From Paraburkholderia acidisoli (GTDB taxonomy: Bacteria > Pseudomonadota > Gammaproteobacteria > Burkholderiales > Burkholderiaceae), in contig NZ_CP046913.1 of the NCBI RefSeq assembly GCF_009789675.1, positions 2,418,001 through 2,482,000 on the forward strand: DNA of 64,000 bases, given 5' to 3'. The stretch's first letter is position 1. Each line of letters opens with the position of its first letter. The position numbers and the translations under genes were made by a program. A model generated the notes under the pieces. The model made no database searches. It saw only the letters and a list, made by a program, of their open reading frames with translations, and was not told the origin of the DNA. This document shows, in pieces, positions 45,441 through 55,967 of this stretch.

Positions 45441-46061
45441 ATGCATAGTGCTCCACTCTCGCCCAGCGCGCTCAATCTCGTGCCGACCGTGATCGAAACG
45501 TCGGGACGCGGCGAACGCGCCTACGACATTTATTCGCGCCTGCTGCGCGAGCGCATCGTGTTCCTGATCGGCCCGGTGGGAGAACAGAACGCGAGCCTCG
45601 TGGTCGCGCAACTGCTGTTTCTCGAAGCCGAAAATCCCGAGAAGGACATCAGCCTCTATATCAATTCGCCGGGCGGCTCCGTGTACGACGGCATGTCGAT
45701 TCTCGACACGATGGCCTTCATCAAGCCCGACGTCTCCACGCTTTGCACCGGTTTCGCCGCCAGCATGGGCTCGTTCCTGCTGGCCGCGGGCGCGCCCGGC
45801 AAACGCTTCGCGCTGCCGAACGCGCGCATCATGATCCATCAGCCCTCGGGCGGCGGACAAGGCACGGCCGCCGATGTCGAATTGCAGGCGCGCGAGATCA
45901 TTTACCAGCGCGAACGGCTCAACGCGATGCTCGCCGCGCACACGGGACGCGACATCGCGCAGATCGCCCGCGACACCGACCGCGACAATTTCATGTCGGC
46001 GCACGAAGCCGCGGAATATGGGCTGATCGACCGCGTGCTCGCGACGCGCGAAGCGTTGTAG
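45441..46061 (+). CDS. clpP: ClpP-family serine peptidase, second copy
   Basis: A 206-residue ClpP. Start ATG 45441 ([19 protein letters not shown]). The catalytic triad is complete: Ser108 ([11 protein letters not shown]), His133 (IMIHQPSGG) and Asp182 ([13 protein letters not shown]). [14 protein letters not shown] is the oligomer/oxyanion segment. It is not next to tig, clpX or lon, so it is a solitary paralogue (the main copy should sit in tig-clpP-clpX). It may pair with ClpA from this window or form mixed rings. Confidence 0.93.
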   Translation: MHSAPLSPSALNLVPTVIETSGRGERAYDIYSRLLRERIVFLIGPVGEQNASLVVAQLLFLEAENPEKDISLYINSPGGSVYDGMSILDTMAFIKPDVSTLCTGFAASMGSFLLAAGAPGKRFALPNARIMIHQPSGGGQGTAADVELQAREIIYQRERLNAMLAAHTGRDIAQIARDTDRDNFMSAHEAAEYGLIDRVLATREAL

Positions 46062-46113
46062 CCGCGCGGATTCGTGCGCGGAAACAGGCACCGAAGCGCG
46101 TTGTCAAATGCGC

Positions 46114-46857
46114 TCAACCCAGCCGCGCCGCGAGCCAGGCCGCCACCACGCCCTTGTATTCGGCGACCAGCAGCTTGCGCTCCTTCGGCTTCGCGGCCGC
46201 GTAGAGCGGGTTGAGGCTCTTGATCACCTGCAGCATGACTTCGGCGATGCGATACGCCTCCTCCGCTTCGAGCGCGGGCCGGTAACGCACGAACAGCGCC
46301 GCGAAACGCTGCCGCAACTGATTGCGCGCGGCCGCGTCGCGCTTGAACCCGAGCGCCACCGAAAGCAGCGGCAAATACGCGGGATACGCGCTCATCAGGT
46401 CCACCATCAAGTCGATGACGCGTTCGGCCAATGCCGCGAGCGGCAGTTCGCCCGCGCTGTCGTGCCCGGCAACGAGCGCGCTCCAGCGCGCGTCCATTTC
46501 GTCGCCGTAACGCTGGCGCAGCGCGAACGCGAGCGCGTCCTTGTTCGGAAAGTACTGGTACGCCGCGCCGATCGAAACGCCCGCGTGCTGCGCGATCTGC
46601 GTCATGGTGGCCGCTTCGAAACCGCGTTCGGCGAACGCCTCGCCCGCCGCTTCGAGCAGCGCGTCATGGGTGCGCGCCGCGCGTTCCTGACGCGGCACGC
46701 GCCGGTCCGCCGGGGCTGGCGCGGCGGTGTTCGCACCGGCTTTCGCACCGGCTTTCGCGCCGGCTTTCGTGCTGGCTTTCCTGCCGCTTTTTTCGCCGCC
46801 TTTTTCACCATCGCGCACACCGCGACCATTCGCTCGCGCAAGCGGGTCTGCCGCCAT
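46114..46857 (-). CDS. TetR-family transcriptional regulator
   Basis: A 247-residue repressor. The ATG at 46857 is preferred to one at 46875 because GAGGGAG lies in front of it. A Lys/Ala/Gly-rich N-terminal tail (KAGAKAGAKAGA, ~residues 31-42) precedes the TetR HTH (~60-105, TMTQIAQHAGVSIGAAYQYFPNKDAL). The C-terminal ligand domain is helical. It is divergent from an isochorismatase-fold gene over a strong inverted repeat, so it probably represses both. Confidence 0.9.
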   Translation of the reverse strand: MAADPLARANGRGVRDGEKGGEKSGRKASTKAGAKAGAKAGANTAAPAPADRRVPRQERAARTHDALLEAAGEAFAERGFEAATMTQIAQHAGVSIGAAYQYFPNKDALAFALRQRYGDEMDARWSALVAGHDSAGELPLAALAERVIDLMVDLMSAYPAYLPLLSVALGFKRDAAARNQLRQRFAALFVRYRPALEAEEAYRIAEVMLQVIKSLNPLYAAAKPKERKLLVAEYKGVVAAWLAARLG

Positions 46858-46885
46858 ATCTGAAGACTCCCTCACATTCGTGTAG

Positions 46886-46911
46886 TATATGTGAGGCCAT
46901 CCTCACATATA
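46886..46911. promoter_or_regulatory. TetR-type operator between tetR and hydrolase genes
   Basis: Perfect 11-base arms TATATGTGAGG / CCTCACATATA around CCAT. A further CTCACAT half-site is at 46871-46877. The right arm abuts the hydrolase Shine-Dalgarno (AGGTGA), so binding would block both genes. Confidence 0.8.
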
Positions 46912-46919
46912 GGTGAATC

Positions 46920-47495
46920 ATGACGCAAGCACTTTCTCTCGATCCGCGCACGACCGCGCTCGTAATGATCGATCTGCAACATGGCATCGTGAGCCGTCCG
47001 CTCGGCCCCTATAGCGGCCCGCAGGTCGTGGCGCAGGCCAGACCGCTCGCGGATGCGCTGCGCGCCAGGGGCGGCACGGTCGTCTGGGTACGCGTACTCG
47101 TCAACGAGATTCTGGCGCTGCCCGCGGATACCCCCATGCGCAAGCCCGACACGCCCGCCGCGCCGCCCCAGGCATCGGAACTCGTGCCCGAAATCGGCGC
47201 GCAGGACGGCGATGTGTTCGTGACCAAGCGTCAGTGGGGCGCGTTCCACGGCACCGACCTCGAACAGCAACTGCGCCGTCGCGGGATCGAGACCATCGTG
47301 CTCGGCGGCATCGCCACCAACTTCGGCGTGGAGTCCACCGCGCGCGCGGCGTTCGACCGGGGCTTCAAGCTCGTGTTCGTCGAAGACGCCACCTCGGGCC
47401 TGAACGAGGAGATGCACCGCTTCGCCTTCGACAAGCTGTTCGGCATCATGGGCCACGTGCGCTCGACGCAGGAAACCATGGCGGCGTTTCAATAA
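46920..47495 (+). CDS. Isochorismatase-fold hydrolase
   Basis: A 191-residue protein of the isochorismatase-like superfamily. Asp18 (VMIDLQHG) and Lys103 (VTKRQWGAF) of the catalytic set are present. The position of the nucleophilic Cys in nicotinamidase-type members is Gly136 (IATNFGVESTARAAF), so it is not a Cys hydrolase; true isochorismatases also lack the Cys. Physiological substrate unknown. Its transcription is likely under the divergent TetR protein; a bidirectional terminator follows. Confidence 0.88.
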   Translation: MTQALSLDPRTTALVMIDLQHGIVSRPLGPYSGPQVVAQARPLADALRARGGTVVWVRVLVNEILALPADTPMRKPDTPAAPPQASELVPEIGAQDGDVFVTKRQWGAFHGTDLEQQLRRRGIETIVLGGIATNFGVESTARAAFDRGFKLVFVEDATSGLNEEMHRFAFDKLFGIMGHVRSTQETMAAFQ

Positions 47496-47532
47496 GATTT
47501 CGTAAAAACCCGCTGATTTCAGGCATAAAAAC

Positions 47533-47565
47533 AAAAAGCCCTCGATGCGAATCGAGGGCTTTTTG
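47533..47565. terminator. Bidirectional terminator (hydrolase / sodB)
   Basis: Stem AAAAAGCCCTCGAT / ATCGAGGGCTTTTT with a GCGA loop between convergent genes. Confidence 0.95.
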
Positions 47566-47618
47566 CTGGGCGCCGCAGGTTGAGTGCGGCGCTGAACAAC
47601 GTGTGCAGCGGGAGGCGC

Positions 47619-48197
47619 TTAAGCGAAGTTCTTCGCTGCGAAGTCCCAGTTCACGATGTTCCAGTACGCTTCGATGAACTTCGGACGCGCATTGCGGTAG
47701 TCGATGTAGTAAGCGTGCTCCCACACGTCGACGGTGAGCAGTGCCTTTGCGTCGGTCGTGAGCGGCGTGGCGGCGTTGCTGGTCGACACGATGTCGAGCG
47801 AGCCGTCTGCCTTCTTCACGAGCCACGTCCAGCCCGAACCGAAGTTGCCGACTGCGGCCTTCGTGAACGCTTCCTTGAACGCGTCATACGAACCCCACTT
47901 GGCGTTGATCGCTTCGCCGAGCGCGCCCGACGGTGCGCCGCCGCCTTGCGGCGAGAGGCTGTTCCAGAAGAACGTGTGGTTCCAGACTTGCGCCGAGTTG
48001 TTGAACACGCCACCCGACGACTTCTTGACGATTTCTTCGAGCGACAGCTTTTCGAACTCGGTGCCCGGAATCAGGTTGTTCAGATTCGTGACGTAAGCCT
48101 GGTGATGCTTGCCGTAGTGGAAATCGAGCGTCTCTTCCGACATGTGCGGAGCGAGGGCGTTCTTTTCGAACGGCAGCGGCGGGAGCGTAAATGACAT
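47619..48197 (-). CDS. sodB: Iron superoxide dismutase
   Basis: A 192-residue cytoplasmic Fe-SOD. Start ATG 48197 ([19 protein letters not shown]). Metal ligands are His27 (FHYGKHH), His74 (WNHTFFW), Asp157 and His161 ([11 protein letters not shown]). [13 protein letters not shown] and GSGWTWLV are Fe-type signatures. xseA lies upstream on the same strand but 650 bases away, so sodB probably has its own promoter. Confidence 0.97.
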   Translation of the reverse strand: MSFTLPPLPFEKNALAPHMSEETLDFHYGKHHQAYVTNLNNLIPGTEFEKLSLEEIVKKSSGGVFNNSAQVWNHTFFWNSLSPQGGGAPSGALGEAINAKWGSYDAFKEAFTKAAVGNFGSGWTWLVKKADGSLDIVSTSNAATPLTTDAKALLTVDVWEHAYYIDYRNARPKFIEAYWNIVNWDFAAKNFA

Positions 48198-48847
48198 GAT
48201 GCGGTTCCTTCGTCGTGTTATGGGGAGTTCTGCTTGAAGTTCTACATAGTCGCCGGCATGGAGCACTCGATTGTAGGCGAGTTGGAATAACCCCGCAAAC
48301 GCGCGGACTTTATGGCGAACACGCGTTTTTCAGCGCGTTGGCAGGGTCGCTTCGGCGCGCTCTGGCGTCGTGTTTGCAAGCTTTCGCAAGCCCTCGTCAG
48401 TCGCTCCAGCGGCGAACGATCGTCGTGCAGCAAAGCGCGTGCTTCATCGCCTGCTTCACCGCCTGGCTCGCCGCGTTTTCGACCTGCACGTCGACTTCTT
48501 GCAAAGGGATAACACAGGCTCGCCAAACGCGCTGTCAAACGCGCAGGCATGGGTCCATTCGCGTGCCTTCGTCCCTTTGCGATGCGGTCGCGGCGATCGA
48601 GCTGCCATCGCATGACGCGCGTCGCGCTAGTGCTGCCTCGCGAGGCCTACGCGCGTGAAACGTTCATCGTCGCGCAGCCTCATGTCAGGTCGATGCCAGC
48701 CGGCCGCGACGCATCCGCCATGTCATACGCAATCTTCAGGCACGCATTCTTCAGGCGGATACGCCGCCCGGCGGATACGTCGCCCGATCGATGCCGCAAG
48801 CGACGCGCCCGATGCGCGAGCCAACCGCAGGCATGTCGCTACGGGGC
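48198..48847. other. Long gap between xseA and sodB
   Basis: About 650 bases without a supported gene. Short frames on both strands lack ribosome-binding sites and protein-like composition. A tandem pair of 16-base units GCGGATACG(C/T)CGCCCG lies at 48755-48786. I see no Fur-type box or clear promoter. Confidence 0.45.
48755..48786. repeat. Tandem pair of 16-base units
   Basis: GCGGATACGCCGCCCG followed directly by GCGGATACGTCGCCCG; one base differs. Confidence 0.85.
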
Positions 48848-50224
48848 TCAAAACCCGTCGGCGAGACGCGGCTGAACGTCGGCGAGCGCGACGTCGGCGC
48901 TACCCTGCGCGAGATGCACGGTCACGCGCTTGCCCGGCTTGAGCGCCGCGGGCGAGCGCAGCGCCGCGCCGCTCTGCGCATCGAGCATTGCCGCATAACC
49001 GCGCTCGAGCGTGCGCTGCGGGCTCAGCACCTCGAGCCGCGCCGCTAGCTTGGAAACGCTCGCGATCTCGCGCTCGCGGCGGCGTTCGAACGCGCTGTCC
49101 AGACGCCGCGCCAGCGACTCGACGCGACTGCGCGCGGCGCTCGGGTCCGGCCGCGCGCGCTGCCAGCGCATCTGCACGAGGCTCAGGCGCGCGCGCGCGT
49201 CGGCGGTCGCGCGCGTGCCCGCCGAGGCGAGCCGGATCGTCAGTTGACGCAAATGCGTACGCTGCTGCGCGAGGCGCTCGGCGGGCGACACGAGGCGTCG
49301 CGCAAGCCAGTCGAGTTGCTGCGCGCGCCGCTCCAACAGGCGGCCGAAGTCGCGCGCGAGCGCCGCGTGGCGCTGATCGAGTTCGCGCAGCAGCACCGCG
49401 CGCTGCGGGCTCACCAGTTCGGCCGCGCCCGTGGGCGTGGGCGCGCGCACGTCGGCGGCGAAATCGGCGATCGTGAAATCGGTTTCGTGGCCCACGCCGC
49501 TCACGACCGGAATCGCACTGGCCGCAATCGCGCGGGCGAGCGTTTCGTCGTTGAACGACCAGAGGTCTTCGATCGAGCCGCCGCCGCGGCACAGCACGAT
49601 CACGTCGACTTCGGCGCGCGCATTGGCGGTCTCGAGCATCGTCGTGAGCTTGTCGGCGGAGCCCGCGCCCTGCACCGGCGCCGGATAGACGATCACGGGC
49701 ACGTGCGGCGCGCGGCGGCACAGCGTGGTGAGCACGTCGCGCAGCGCGGCGGCCTGCATCGACGTGATCACGCCGATGGCGCGCGGGTGCGTGGGCAACT
49801 CGCGCTTGCGCCCGGCGTCGAACAGGCCTTCGGCTTCGAGCTGCGCCTTCAGACGCAAGAACGCTTCGTAGAGCCGCCCTTGCCCCGTGCGGCGCACGGC
49901 CTCGACGTTCAGTTGCAGTTCGCCGCGCGGTTCGTACATCGTCACGAGGGCGCGCACTTCGATGCGGTCGCCCTCGCGCGGCGTGAATTCGGCGTATTGC
50001 GCGCGGCCGCGGAACATCACGCAGCGGATCTGCGCCTGCGCGTCCTTGATCGAGAAATACCAGTGACCGCTCGCGGCGCGCGTGAAGTTCGAGACTTCGC
50101 CCGAGATCCAGGCGAGCGGAAACGAACGCTCGAGCATGGCGCCGATGGCGCGATTGAGCGCCGATACCGGCACGACGACGTCGCCGGACGAGGCGGAGGA
50201 AGCGGAAAAACGGTCGGATAGCAT
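48848..50224 (-). CDS. xseA: Exodeoxyribonuclease VII large subunit
   Basis: A 458-residue large subunit of the ssDNA exonuclease. Start ATG 50224 ([12 protein letters not shown]). The N-terminal OB fold (~17-115) shows [26 protein letters not shown]. The catalytic core carries [34 protein letters not shown] and [17 protein letters not shown], then a long coiled region and the C-terminal LERGYAAM. The small subunit xseB is not in the window, as usual in Burkholderia. Confidence 0.96.
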   Translation of the reverse strand: MLSDRFSASSASSGDVVVPVSALNRAIGAMLERSFPLAWISGEVSNFTRAASGHWYFSIKDAQAQIRCVMFRGRAQYAEFTPREGDRIEVRALVTMYEPRGELQLNVEAVRRTGQGRLYEAFLRLKAQLEAEGLFDAGRKRELPTHPRAIGVITSMQAAALRDVLTTLCRRAPHVPVIVYPAPVQGAGSADKLTTMLETANARAEVDVIVLCRGGGSIEDLWSFNDETLARAIAASAIPVVSGVGHETDFTIADFAADVRAPTPTGAAELVSPQRAVLLRELDQRHAALARDFGRLLERRAQQLDWLARRLVSPAERLAQQRTHLRQLTIRLASAGTRATADARARLSLVQMRWQRARPDPSAARSRVESLARRLDSAFERRREREIASVSKLAARLEVLSPQRTLERGYAAMLDAQSGAALRSPAALKPGKRVTVHLAQGSADVALADVQPRLADGF

Positions 50225-50850
50225 GCGAATGGAATGGGCAAAAACGCGGCAAAAACTCGCCGGAAAGCGCGTCGAAAACACGGCCAAACGCGCCCGGCAC
50301 GGCGTGGGCCGGACAGACGATAGACCGTTCCGGGGGCCGCAGTCCAGCGGTGGTCGTGAGCACGAACGGGACCCGGCCCGCAACCGGCGCGAAGTGTCCA
50401 CACGGGCCACATCATGCGTCATGATGACCGAAAGCGCCTCGCAAACGCGGATAAATTCGTCTATCTATTTGATTTTTATGGATTTTTAATTTCGATAATT
50501 TATCCTTACACCGATGGAAGGGCGTCGGAACGGGCCTTTCCGGCCGCGCGCAGGCGACTTCTCCACAAAGTTATCCACAGGGGTGTATTCACGCGATGCA
50601 TGGGCGATCGCGCGGACACCCAACTTGCCCCGGCTGGCCGATGCGCGCTAGAGTCCCGGGTTCGCGAGCGCGCCGAAACTCCGCCGCTTGCTGGCCGATC
50701 GCCGACTTGACGCTCGCTCGCCCCTTCGAACCGGAGATCCGACCCGATGCCCGTTTTACCCGCCCGCCCTTCGCATCGTGACGCCTGCCTGGCGGCGCGC
50801 GGCGCGTCTCGCGGCGCCGCGCTTCGCGCGTTTCGCCCCGCTTTCTGCTC
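50225..50850. other. xseA/lpxK divergent region with AT-rich island
   Basis: No gene supported. 50449-50510 is strongly AT-rich and includes two GATTTTTA copies (50471, 50481) and GATAAT (50494-50499), good promoter material for either direction. A DnaA box lies at 50571-50579. In many Burkholderia exbB/exbD precede lpxK; they are absent here. Confidence 0.5.
50571..50579 (+). promoter_or_regulatory. Consensus DnaA box TTATCCACA
   Basis: A perfect DnaA box (TTATCCACAG in context), preceded by CTCCACAAAG, next to an AT-rich stretch. No cluster of boxes and no dnaA/dnaN/parAB nearby, so a regulatory or titration site is likelier than an origin. Confidence 0.5.
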
Positions 50851-51915
50851 ATGACCGGCCCGATTTCCACGTTGAAGGATCGCGCCGAAGCCGGTATCGC
50901 AAAGGCGTGGCAGCGGCGCGGCGGTCTCGCGTGGGCGCTCACGCCGCTCGCGGCCGTGTTCGCCGCGGTGAGCGGCGCGCGGCGCGCGGCGTTCGCGGCG
51001 GGCTGGCTCCAGAGCGTGCGCGTGGGCGTGCCGGTGGTCGTGGTCGGCAACGTGACGGTGGGCGGCACGGGCAAGACGCCCACGGTGATCGCGCTGGTCG
51101 AGGCGCTGCGCGCGGCCGGCTACGCGCCCGGCGTGGTGTCGCGCGGCTACGGCGCGAAGATCGACCGGCCCACGCCGGTCACGCCCGACACGCCGCCCAG
51201 ACTGTCCGGCGACGAACCGCTCCTGATCGCGCGCCGCACCGGCGTGCCGGTGTGGGTCTCGCCCGACCGCGTGGCGGCGGCCACGGCGCTGTGCGGCGCG
51301 CATCCCGACGTCGACGTGATCGTGAGCGACGACGGCCTCCAGCATTACCGGCTCCAGCGCGACTTCGAACTCGTGGTGTTCGATCACCGGCTCGGCGGCA
51401 ACGGCTTCCTGCTGCCCGCGGGCCCGTTGCGCGAATCGCTGTCGCGCCACCGCGACGCCACGCTCGTCAACGACCCGTACGCGCGCACGCTGCCGCCGTG
51501 GCCCAACACCTTCGCGCTCAAGCTCGAGCCCGGCGACGCGTGGCATCTCGCGAATCCCGCGCTGCGCCGCCCGCTCGCGCAGTTCGCGAACCACGCGGGC
51601 GCGGGTTCCAGCGCCGACTCGACCGCGCCGCGCCTCGTGGCGGCGGCCGGCATCGGTGCGCCCGAGCGCTTTTTCGCGACGCTGCGCGCGGCCGGTCTCG
51701 CGCCGCACACGCTGCCCTTGCCCGACCATTACGCCTACACGACGAATCCGTTTGCCGACCTCGCCGCCGAGACGATCCTGGTCACCGAAAAGGATGCAGT
51801 AAAATTGGCGGCCTGGAACGACGCGCGCATCTGGGTCGTCCCCGTGGAAGCCGCGCTCGATCATCGCCTTATCACCCTGGTTGTGGAGAAACTCCGTGGA
51901 CGCCCGTCTGCTTGA
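50851..51915 (+). CDS. lpxK: Tetraacyldisaccharide 4'-kinase
   Basis: A 354-residue inner-membrane-associated kinase phosphorylating the lipid A precursor at 4'. The N-terminal hydrophobic helix ([18 protein letters not shown]) and Walker [15 protein letters not shown] are present, with [10 protein letters not shown] and [16 protein letters not shown] following. The start of the Trm112 gene lies inside its last 20 bases, so the two are translationally coupled. Confidence 0.95.
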   Translation: MTGPISTLKDRAEAGIAKAWQRRGGLAWALTPLAAVFAAVSGARRAAFAAGWLQSVRVGVPVVVVGNVTVGGTGKTPTVIALVEALRAAGYAPGVVSRGYGAKIDRPTPVTPDTPPRLSGDEPLLIARRTGVPVWVSPDRVAAATALCGAHPDVDVIVSDDGLQHYRLQRDFELVVFDHRLGGNGFLLPAGPLRESLSRHRDATLVNDPYARTLPPWPNTFALKLEPGDAWHLANPALRRPLAQFANHAGAGSSADSTAPRLVAAAGIGAPERFFATLRAAGLAPHTLPLPDHYAYTTNPFADLAAETILVTEKDAVKLAAWNDARIWVVPVEAALDHRLITLVVEKLRGRPSA

Positions 51916-52093
51916 AATCCTGGTCTGCCCCATCTGCAAGGGCCCGCTCAGCTACGATCGCGCCGCGCAGGAGCTGATCTGCAACGCCGACAAACTCGCC
52001 TATCCGATCCGCGACGGCATCCCCGTCATGCTCGTCGACGAGGCGCGTCAAACGGTGGAAGGCACGCCCGTCGACCCGGGCGCCGGCGCCTGA
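51896..52093 (+). CDS. Trm112-family zinc-ribbon protein (YcaR-like)
   Basis: A 65-residue protein starting at the GTG 51896 ([18 protein letters not shown]), with GGAGAA 6 bases upstream inside lpxK. The zinc knuckle has only CPIC and a single further Cys (ELICNADK). [18 protein letters not shown] is the conserved C-terminal box. Trm112 in eukaryotes activates methyltransferases; the role of bacterial members in the lpxK-kdsB cluster is unclear. Confidence 0.9.
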   Translation: MDARLLEILVCPICKGPLSYDRAAQELICNADKLAYPIRDGIPVMLVDEARQTVEGTPVDPGAGA

Positions 52094-52297
52094 CGTCGCG
52101 CCGCTGCGCGGCCGGGGCCGCGCGGGCGTCGAACGGCGTTTCGCCGATACTGTCGATACCCGTGATTACCGTCGCGATGTCGACGAGCCAGTCCGTCATG
52201 CAGCGCGCCGCTTCCGGCGCGTTGTTTTTTCCAGCGCGATGAGTCGAGGCGCATCCTCGAGCGCCCGAGCGCCCGCGCAACTGTCCGAACCCAGGTC

Positions 52298-53101
52298 ATG
52301 ACCGCTTCCGTGCAACCCTTCATCGCCGTGATTCCGGCGCGCCTCGCCTCCACCCGGCTGCCGAACAAGCCGCTCGCCGACATCGGCGGCAAACCGATGG
52401 TCGTGCGCGTGGCCGAACGCGCGCTCGCCTCGGGCGCGCAGCAGGTGCTGGTCGCCTCCGACGCGCAGAGCGTGCTCGACGCCGCCCGCGAGCACGGCTT
52501 CGAAGCGATGCTCACGCGCGCGGACCATCCCACCGGCACGGACCGCCTCGCCGAGGTCGCCGACCACTATGGCTGGAGCGACGAGACCATCGTCGTGAAC
52601 GTGCAGGGCGACGAGCCGTTGATCGACCCGCAGCTCGTCTGCGGCGTTGCGTCGCACCTCGCCGAACACGCCGATTGCGCCATCGCAACCGCCGCGCATC
52701 CGATCACGGCACCGGACGAAATCCTCAGCCCGAACGTCGTGAAGGTCGTGCTCGACGCGCGCGGCGTGGCGCTCTACTTCTCGCGCGCGCCCATTCCCTG
52801 GGCCCGCGACGCCTGGCAGCCGCACTGGTCGCCGGCGCGCCTCGATCTCGCCGCAATGCCCGCCCCGCCGGCTCCCGCGACGGTCTATCGGCATATCGGG
52901 CTGTACGCGTATCGCGCTAAATTCCTGCGCAGCTACCCCACGCTGTCCCAGTCGCCGATCGAGCAGGTCGAGGCGCTGGAGCAACTTCGCGCGATGTGGC
53001 ACGGCGAGCGCATCGCGGTCCTCGTGACCGCCGAAGCGCCCGCGCCGGGCGTCGATACCCCTGCCGATCTCGCTCGCGTGCAGGCGTTATTCCGGCCTTA
53101 A
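52298..53101 (+). CDS. kdsB: CMP-KDO synthetase
   Basis: A 267-residue cytidylyltransferase activating KDO for LPS core synthesis. Signatures: [27 protein letters not shown], then [12 protein letters not shown] and [13 protein letters not shown]. The C-terminal [19 protein letters not shown] fits. It starts 204 bases after the Trm112 gene, a longer spacer than expected for this cluster. Confidence 0.96.
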   Translation: MTASVQPFIAVIPARLASTRLPNKPLADIGGKPMVVRVAERALASGAQQVLVASDAQSVLDAAREHGFEAMLTRADHPTGTDRLAEVADHYGWSDETIVVNVQGDEPLIDPQLVCGVASHLAEHADCAIATAAHPITAPDEILSPNVVKVVLDARGVALYFSRAPIPWARDAWQPHWSPARLDLAAMPAPPAPATVYRHIGLYAYRAKFLRSYPTLSQSPIEQVEALEQLRAMWHGERIAVLVTAEAPAPGVDTPADLARVQALFRP

Positions 53102-54073
<972 letters not shown>

Positions 54074-54280
54074 GCTCAACGCTCCGGCCGCGCCGGAGGT
54101 CCGGCGTGACCGGGCTTCCCGCCGTCGGCCCGGGCGGGCTTCAGTCCGACATCGAGCATGCCTGCGGGCCGGCTGGCGTCGCGTCACGATTCACCTCGTG
54201 CGCGGCGCCAGGCGGCCCGTTTTGCTTTGCGGCCCGCCCCGCTCGGGGCACGGCGCCTACAACAACACAGGAGACGAGCC

Positions 54281-55039
54281 ATGCAAATTCGCGACAACGT
54301 ATTTCTCATCACCGGCGGCGCTTCGGGACTCGGCGCGGCCAGCGCCCGCCTGCTCGCCGCGGAAGGCGCCAAAGTCGTCATCGCCGACCTGAACGCCGAA
54401 GCCGGCAACGCGCTCGCGCAGGAACTGGGCGGCGTATTCGTGACCTGCAACGTGGCGAGCGAGGAAGACGGCGCGCGCGCCGTGGCCGCCGCGACGGCGC
54501 TCGGCACGCTGCGCGGCCTCGTGAACTGCGCGGGCATCGCGCCGGCCGCGAAAACCGTTGGCAAGGACGGGCCGCATCCGCTCGACACGTTCTCGAAAAC
54601 CATCTCGGTGAACCTGATCGGCACCTTCAACATGATTCGCCTCGCGGCGGCCGCGATCGCGCAAACCGCGCCGGGCGCGGGCGGCGAACGCGGCGTGATC
54701 GTCAACACGGCCTCGGTGGCGGCCTACGACGGGCAGATCGGCCAGGCGGCCTATGCGGCGTCCAAGGGCGGCGTCGTGGCCATGACGTTGCCGGTCGCGC
54801 GCGACCTTTCGCGCAGCGGCATCCGCGTGATGACCATCGCGCCCGGTATTTTCGAAACGCCGATGCTGCTCGGCATGCCGCAGGAGGTGCAGGACGCGCT
54901 CGGCGCGATGGTGCCGTTCCCGCCGCGCCTCGGCAAACCCGACGAGTACGCGATGCTCGTGAAGCAGATCGTCGAGAATCCCATGCTCAACGGCGAAGTG
55001 ATTCGCCTCGACGGCGCGATCCGCATGCAGCCGAAGTAA
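54281..55039 (+). CDS. SDR-family 3-hydroxyacyl-CoA dehydrogenase-like protein
   Basis: A 252-residue short-chain dehydrogenase. Start ATG 54281 after AGGAGA. Cofactor motif [15 protein letters not shown], Asp in VIADLNAE favouring NAD(H), NCAGIAPA, and the active-site YAASK (Tyr/Lys). The pattern resembles type-2 3-hydroxyacyl-CoA dehydrogenases (HSD17B10-like): [11 protein letters not shown] and [17 protein letters not shown]. It follows adk by 207 bases. Confidence 0.92.
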   Translation: MQIRDNVFLITGGASGLGAASARLLAAEGAKVVIADLNAEAGNALAQELGGVFVTCNVASEEDGARAVAAATALGTLRGLVNCAGIAPAAKTVGKDGPHPLDTFSKTISVNLIGTFNMIRLAAAAIAQTAPGAGGERGVIVNTASVAAYDGQIGQAAYAASKGGVVAMTLPVARDLSRSGIRVMTIAPGIFETPMLLGMPQEVQDALGAMVPFPPRLGKPDEYAMLVKQIVENPMLNGEVIRLDGAIRMQPK

Positions 55040-55066
55040 GCGCCGCCACGATGTATCGCCGATACG

Positions 55067-55097
55067 AAAAAGCCCGCGATCACTCGCGGGCTTTTTT
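55067..55097. terminator. Bidirectional terminator (SDR / SirB1-type gene)
   Basis: Stem AAAAAGCCCGCGA / TCGCGGGCTTTTT with a TCAC loop between convergent genes. Confidence 0.95.
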
Positions 55098-55122
55098 GCT
55101 GGCGCCTGGGCAAACGGCGCGA

Positions 55123-55962
55123 TCAGTCGTTGTCGAGCGTGCGCTGCCGTAACTCGTGCAATTGCGATTCCACGACGGTCGCGTCCTCGGCCTCCGGGCG
55201 CGCTTCCAGATACTGTTCGAGGTCTTCGAGCGCGGGCCGCAGATAGTCGAGCCGCGCATACGCGAAACCGCGATCGCGAATTTCCTCGATGCTGCCGGGC
55301 AGCAGGATCACGAGACGCTGCTGGATGGCGAGCAGGCGCTGCCAGCGCTCGGTTTGCAGATACACCGACTTGAGATTGCGCAGCATGCGCGCCACGATCT
55401 CGCGCCGCGTGGCCGGTTCGAGCAGCATGCGCAGCGCGCGCGCCACGGAGTCGCCCGTGTTCGCCACGAACGGCTCCAGCATCTCGACCATGTCCGATTC
55501 CGTGAGCGTGCGGCCCGTGGTGGGATCGAGCATTTCGTCGCCTTCGGGCAGCGAGACGCGCAGCAGGAAATGCCCCGGAAACGACACGCCCTGCACCGGC
55601 AGGCCCAACTGGCTCGCGATCTCCAGATAGATCACGGCGAGCGAAATGGGAATGCCGCGCCGGCGCTTGAGCACGGCGTTCAGATGACTGTTGTCGGGAT
55701 CGAGATAGTCGTTGAGATTGGCCGCGAAACCCATCTCACGAAAAAAGCAGCGGTTCAGAATGCCGATCTGCTGACGCACGTCGGCGCCTTCGGGCAAACG
55801 GCGGCCCACGCGCAACGCGAGTTCGTCGAGCTCGGCCAGCGTGGCCTGCAGGTCGAGATCGGGGTAGGCATCCTGCGCGATCGCGAGCGCCGCTTCGGTG
55901 AGCGGCAGGCTCTCGTCTTCGGCAACGAGCGCGCTGAAATAATCCAGAACCCGCGTAGACAT
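55123..55962 (-). CDS. SirB1-family protein with transglutaminase-like core
   Basis: A 279-residue protein. Start ATG 55962 (MSTRVLDYFSALVAEDESL). The conserved core (~75-165) includes LNDYLDPDNSHLNAVLKRRRGIPISLAVIY, GVSFPGHFLLRV and DEMLDPTTGRTL. A C-terminal TPR-like region (~200-275) has RDRGFAYARLDYLRPALEDLEQYL. The family (UPF0162/SirB1) is widespread with no firm biochemical role. Only 5 bases separate it from the murJ stop, so it is the second gene transcribed... in reverse order: this gene is downstream of murJ. Confidence 0.88.
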   Translation of the reverse strand: MSTRVLDYFSALVAEDESLPLTEAALAIAQDAYPDLDLQATLAELDELALRVGRRLPEGADVRQQIGILNRCFFREMGFAANLNDYLDPDNSHLNAVLKRRRGIPISLAVIYLEIASQLGLPVQGVSFPGHFLLRVSLPEGDEMLDPTTGRTLTESDMVEMLEPFVANTGDSVARALRMLLEPATRREIVARMLRNLKSVYLQTERWQRLLAIQQRLVILLPGSIEEIRDRGFAYARLDYLRPALEDLEQYLEARPEAEDATVVESQLHELRQRTLDND

Positions 55963-55967
55963 CGTGA

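Noticed and set aside
46920..47495. Nicotinamidase or ureidoacrylate amidohydrolase
   Set aside because: The catalytic Cys of those enzymes is Gly136 here.
48242..48613. Short frames in the xseA/sodB gap
   Set aside because: Arg/Ser-rich composition, no ribosome-binding site, overlapping frames on both strands.
50571..50579. Chromosome or plasmid origin
   Set aside because: A single DnaA box; no dnaA, dnaN, rpmH, parAB or repA nearby.
52094..52297. Small minus-strand gene in the Trm112/kdsB spacer ([17 protein letters not shown]...)
   Set aside because: The beginning looks protein-like, but there is no Shine-Dalgarno and the rest is Arg/Ala-rich; not supportable.
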